Shown here in pieces: positions 62,148 through 64,000 of a stretch of 64,000 nucleotides of DNA (the first letter of the stretch is position 1; the number at the start of each line of letters is the position of its first letter). The position numbers were made by a program, and so were the translations under genes. The notes beneath the pieces were generated by a model. It was not told where the DNA came from, ran no database searches, and worked only from the letters and a program-made list of their open reading frames with translations. Location of the stretch: contig NZ_AWTC01000013.1 of assembly GCF_000497245.1 (NCBI RefSeq), forward strand, positions 167,450 to 231,449, written 5' to 3'. The DNA comes from Sporolactobacillus laevolacticus DSM 442. Lineage in GTDB: Bacteria; Bacillota; Bacilli; Bacillales; Sporolactobacillaceae.

Positions 62148-63467
62148 TTAACGGATAACTTCCGGAACGACGTCCGGCCGCCCGACTGAATAATATTCAA
62201 TGCGCGCTTTCCGAACCGCAGCGATGCTGTAGCAGTTACGCCCGTCAAACACAATCGGAGTCTTCATAAAATAAGCGAAAGTCTCTGGCTCCATCCGCTT
62301 AATGTCCGGCCAATCGGTCACAATCACGGCACAATCGGCATCCTTCAGAGCCTTTGCGATATTTTTCGTATACGCAGCCGGCGCGTTGATCCAACGCGGA
62401 CCCTGATTTGCCGCGATCGGATCATAGGTGATCACTTCTGCACCCAGTTCCACTAATTTAGGAATGATGACCAATGCCGGGGATTCACGCAAATCATCTG
62501 TATTGGGCTTGAATGCAAGCCCAAGTACGGCAACTCGTTTTCCTTTCAAGGAACCAAACCTGGCCACCATTTTCTCGACAAGAACGCGCTGCTGATGATT
62601 GTTTACTTCAATAACGGATTTCAACAGATTGAATTCGTGATGATGGTTGCCCGCGAGCTGAACGAGTGCGTTCGTATCCTTCGGAAAACATGAGCCGCCG
62701 TAGCCAATGCCCGCTCTTAAGAAAGACATACCAATACGGTGGTCAAGGCCCATTCCTCTGGAAACTTCCTCAACATCGGCACCCAATTTTTCACACAAAT
62801 TGGCAATCTCATTGATAAAACTGATTTTCGTTGCAAGAAAAGCATTCGACGCATATTTAATCATCTCACTGCTTGACAGATCCGTTTTTAAAACCGGAAT
62901 GCCGAACGGAGCATTGATTTCTTCAAGGACATCGGCTGTCTCGCGATCCTCTGCACCGATAATAATCCGGTCTCCTCGAAAAGTATCGTGAATGGCGGAT
63001 CCTTCTCGCAGAAATTCAGGATTTGATGCGATCCGAACCTGAATTCCTGGACGGGTATTCGCGTTCATAATCTTCTTTATATGCAAATTCGTTCCGACCG
63101 GAACCGTACTCTTAATAACAACAATCACAGATTTCCTGATATTGTTCGCAATATCGCGTGCCGCCTGTTCTACATATTGCAGGTTGGCTGATCCGTCAGC
63201 TCGCTGAGGCGTGCCGACCGCGATATAAATAACCTCTGCGCCATCTAGGCCTTTTTCATGCTGATCAGTGAAGAACAAGCGATGGGCGCTTTGATTTCTC
63301 AGCATCATTTCTCCAAGTCCTGGTTCGTAAATGGTTGGGATGCCTTGATTCAATTCCGCAACTTTATTCGGGTCAATATCAATGCAGGTCACTTGATGTC
63401 CAATTTCAGAAAGCGCAACACCCGTAACCAATCCGACATACCCCGTGCCAATGACTGCGATCTTCAT
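62148..63467 (-). CDS. tuaD: UDP-glucose 6-dehydrogenase (Ugd/TuaD)
   Basis: 439 residues: MKIAVIGTGYVGLVTGVALS (NAD site), IYIAVGTPQRADGSANL, VVIKSTVPVGTN, SNPEFLREGSAIHDTFRGDRIIIG, catalytic Cys in GIGYGGSCFPKDTNAL, and VLGLAFKPNTDDLRESPAL. Oxidises UDP-glucose to UDP-glucuronate, the acidic sugar donor for teichuronic acid-type polymers. ATG at 63467 is 6 nt after GAGGGG; the frame extends upstream but without conserved sequence. First gene of the operon; a 22-bp palindrome lies 34 nt upstream. Confidence 0.95.
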   Translation of the reverse strand: MKIAVIGTGYVGLVTGVALSEIGHQVTCIDIDPNKVAELNQGIPTIYEPGLGEMMLRNQSAHRLFFTDQHEKGLDGAEVIYIAVGTPQRADGSANLQYVEQAARDIANNIRKSVIVVIKSTVPVGTNLHIKKIMNANTRPGIQVRIASNPEFLREGSAIHDTFRGDRIIIGAEDRETADVLEEINAPFGIPVLKTDLSSSEMIKYASNAFLATKISFINEIANLCEKLGADVEEVSRGMGLDHRIGMSFLRAGIGYGGSCFPKDTNALVQLAGNHHHEFNLLKSVIEVNNHQQRVLVEKMVARFGSLKGKRVAVLGLAFKPNTDDLRESPALVIIPKLVELGAEVITYDPIAANQGPRWINAPAAYTKNIAKALKDADCAVIVTDWPDIKRMEPETFAYFMKTPIVFDGRNCYSIAAVRKARIEYYSVGRPDVVPEVIR

Positions 63468-63500
63468 TTGCGTCCCCTCACATTCTTCCTCATTAATTAC

Positions 63501-63522
63501 TAAAATACCCATGGGTATTCTA
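63501..63522 (-). promoter_or_regulatory. 22-bp near-perfect palindrome upstream of the tua-like operon
   Basis: AATACCCA/TGGGTATT is a perfect 16-bp palindrome, extended to TAAAATACCCA/TGGGTATTCTA with one mismatch pair. It is located between the likely promoter and the Ugd start, so a candidate operator. Confidence 0.55.
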
Positions 63523-63600
63523 ATTCATGCATCTTTCTTAATTATGAATAGCCCACGTAAAGAGAATATTAAGGAAACGCATAGATTACGTTAAATTTTC

Positions 63601-63723
63601 GCAGAGGGACAGGATTGGAAAGAGACGATCCTCGAAAAGAGTTGGTCCTATCTATGGAAAAGTCGGTCCTATTCGCAGCACAGTTGGATCCATCCTGAGA
63701 ATAGCCGAATTGAATCTATTTCG
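63601..63723 (+). repeat. Degenerate 21-nt tandem repeat array 2
   Basis: Consecutive 21-nt units: AGTTGGTCCTATCTATGGAAA (63640-63660), AGTCGGTCCTATTCGCAGCAC (63661-63681) and AGTTGGATCCATCCTGAGAAT (63682-63702), with weaker units on both sides. The unit matches the minus-strand unit of array 1 (AGTAGTAACTAATTCTGGAAA) at 14 of 21 positions. Confidence 0.7.
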
Positions 63724-63798
63724 AAACGAGTTCCGAGTTAATATCAATCTTAAGAAAAACCAGACTAAGCTTGTTCCTTGTTTATAAAACTGACTGCT

Positions 63799-63910
63799 GG
63801 CTTTTGAACATCACTCTCTGCTCGACTACACTCCAGTTGCTCGCTTGCCGCGGGCAGTCCGGGAGCCTCCTCGATCAACCGAACATCTGCGGGGTCTCCC
63901 CTGGCCTGCA
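63799..63910 (-). repeat. GC-rich bcr-like repeat (family B, copy 4, truncated)
   Basis: GCTCGCTTGCCGCGGGCAGT, CCGGGAGCCTCCTCGATC and CTGCGGGGTCTCCCCTGGCC align with copy 3. The other half (CCCGCAGGAGTCTCGC) is missing; the sequence switches to GTCACTGAAAAAGTCC at about 63915. Confidence 0.7.
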
Positions 63911-63911
63911 C

Positions 63912-64000
63912 TGAGGTCACTGAAAAAGTCCCTCGTTTTCATTGGGCAGTTGAACGTTTATTCAATCAAACATTTAACTGCCCTTTTCCTTTATAATGGA
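63912..64000. mobile_element. Possible insertion sequence end at the window edge
   Basis: GAGGTCACTGAAAAAGTCCCT resembles the terminal sequence of IS1182-type elements of bacilli as I remember them, and it truncates repeat copy 4. A hairpin GGGCAGTT...AACTGCCC (63942-63985) follows. No transposase is visible inside the window. Confidence 0.3.

Overview
The window reads as a chromosomal segment of a low-to-moderate GC Gram-positive bacterium of the order Bacillales. Supporting signs are strong AGGAGG ribosome binding sites with frequent TTG and GTG starts, a LevR-type PTS activator, a YkoGH-like two-component pair, a Bacillus-type polyamine operon, a teichuronic-acid (tua)-like locus and a small FbpB-like protein. 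The overall look, including man-type PTS, many M20 amidohydrolases and GC-rich bcr-like intergenic repeats, would fit Sporolactobacillaceae, but that placement is inference.

Layout. 1-2.5 kb: 5' part of a secreted M30-like metallopeptidase (-), repeat elements, then a MATE efflux gene (+) preceded by a 19-codon leader ORF. 2.6-9.9 kb (-): a sigma54-controlled mannose-family PTS operon (IIA-IIB-IIC-IID) ending in an alpha-glucosidase, with its LevR-type activator upstream and a clear -24/-12 promoter and upstream dyad between them. 10.1-10.3 kb: a tRNA-Ala(GGC) unit. 10.4-24 kb: single genes (TauE exporter/LysR, alpha/beta hydrolase, secreted phosphoesterase, BdbC-like oxidoreductase, pentapeptide-like protein, GNAT, membrane-anchored metallophosphoesterase with a structured leader, PaiB) plus a TnpB-only IS200/IS605 element that has split an SH3-domain gene.

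24-41 kb: an amide/peptide catabolism island with six M20-family amidohydrolases, a complete Opp/Dpp-type ABC importer, a YheO-type PAS-HTH regulator and a RarD permease. 41.4-47.1 kb: a two-component system divergent from a GT2 plus GT-C glycosyltransferase pair. 47.2-52.8 kb (-): a five-gene polyamine operon (speD-speA-speE-carboxynorspermidine dehydrogenase-nspC) that combines two routes for aminopropyl addition and lacks an agmatinase. 53.4-63.5 kb (-): a nine-gene cell-surface polysaccharide operon resembling the teichuronic acid locus: UDP-glucose dehydrogenase, GT4, flippase, initiating sugar transferase, epimerase, polymerase, chain-length protein and two glycosyltransferases. An epimerase is added, and the front half is in a different order from the Bacillus subtilis tuaA-H order.

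Four repeat classes run through the intergenic DNA: a 144-bp element with 11-bp inverted ends (three copies, one carrying two nested hairpin insertions), a GC-rich bcr-like element (two full copies, two fragments), two 21-nt-period degenerate tandem arrays of apparently one family, and isolated perfect palindromes. Starts given below follow the ribosome binding site where it discriminates.
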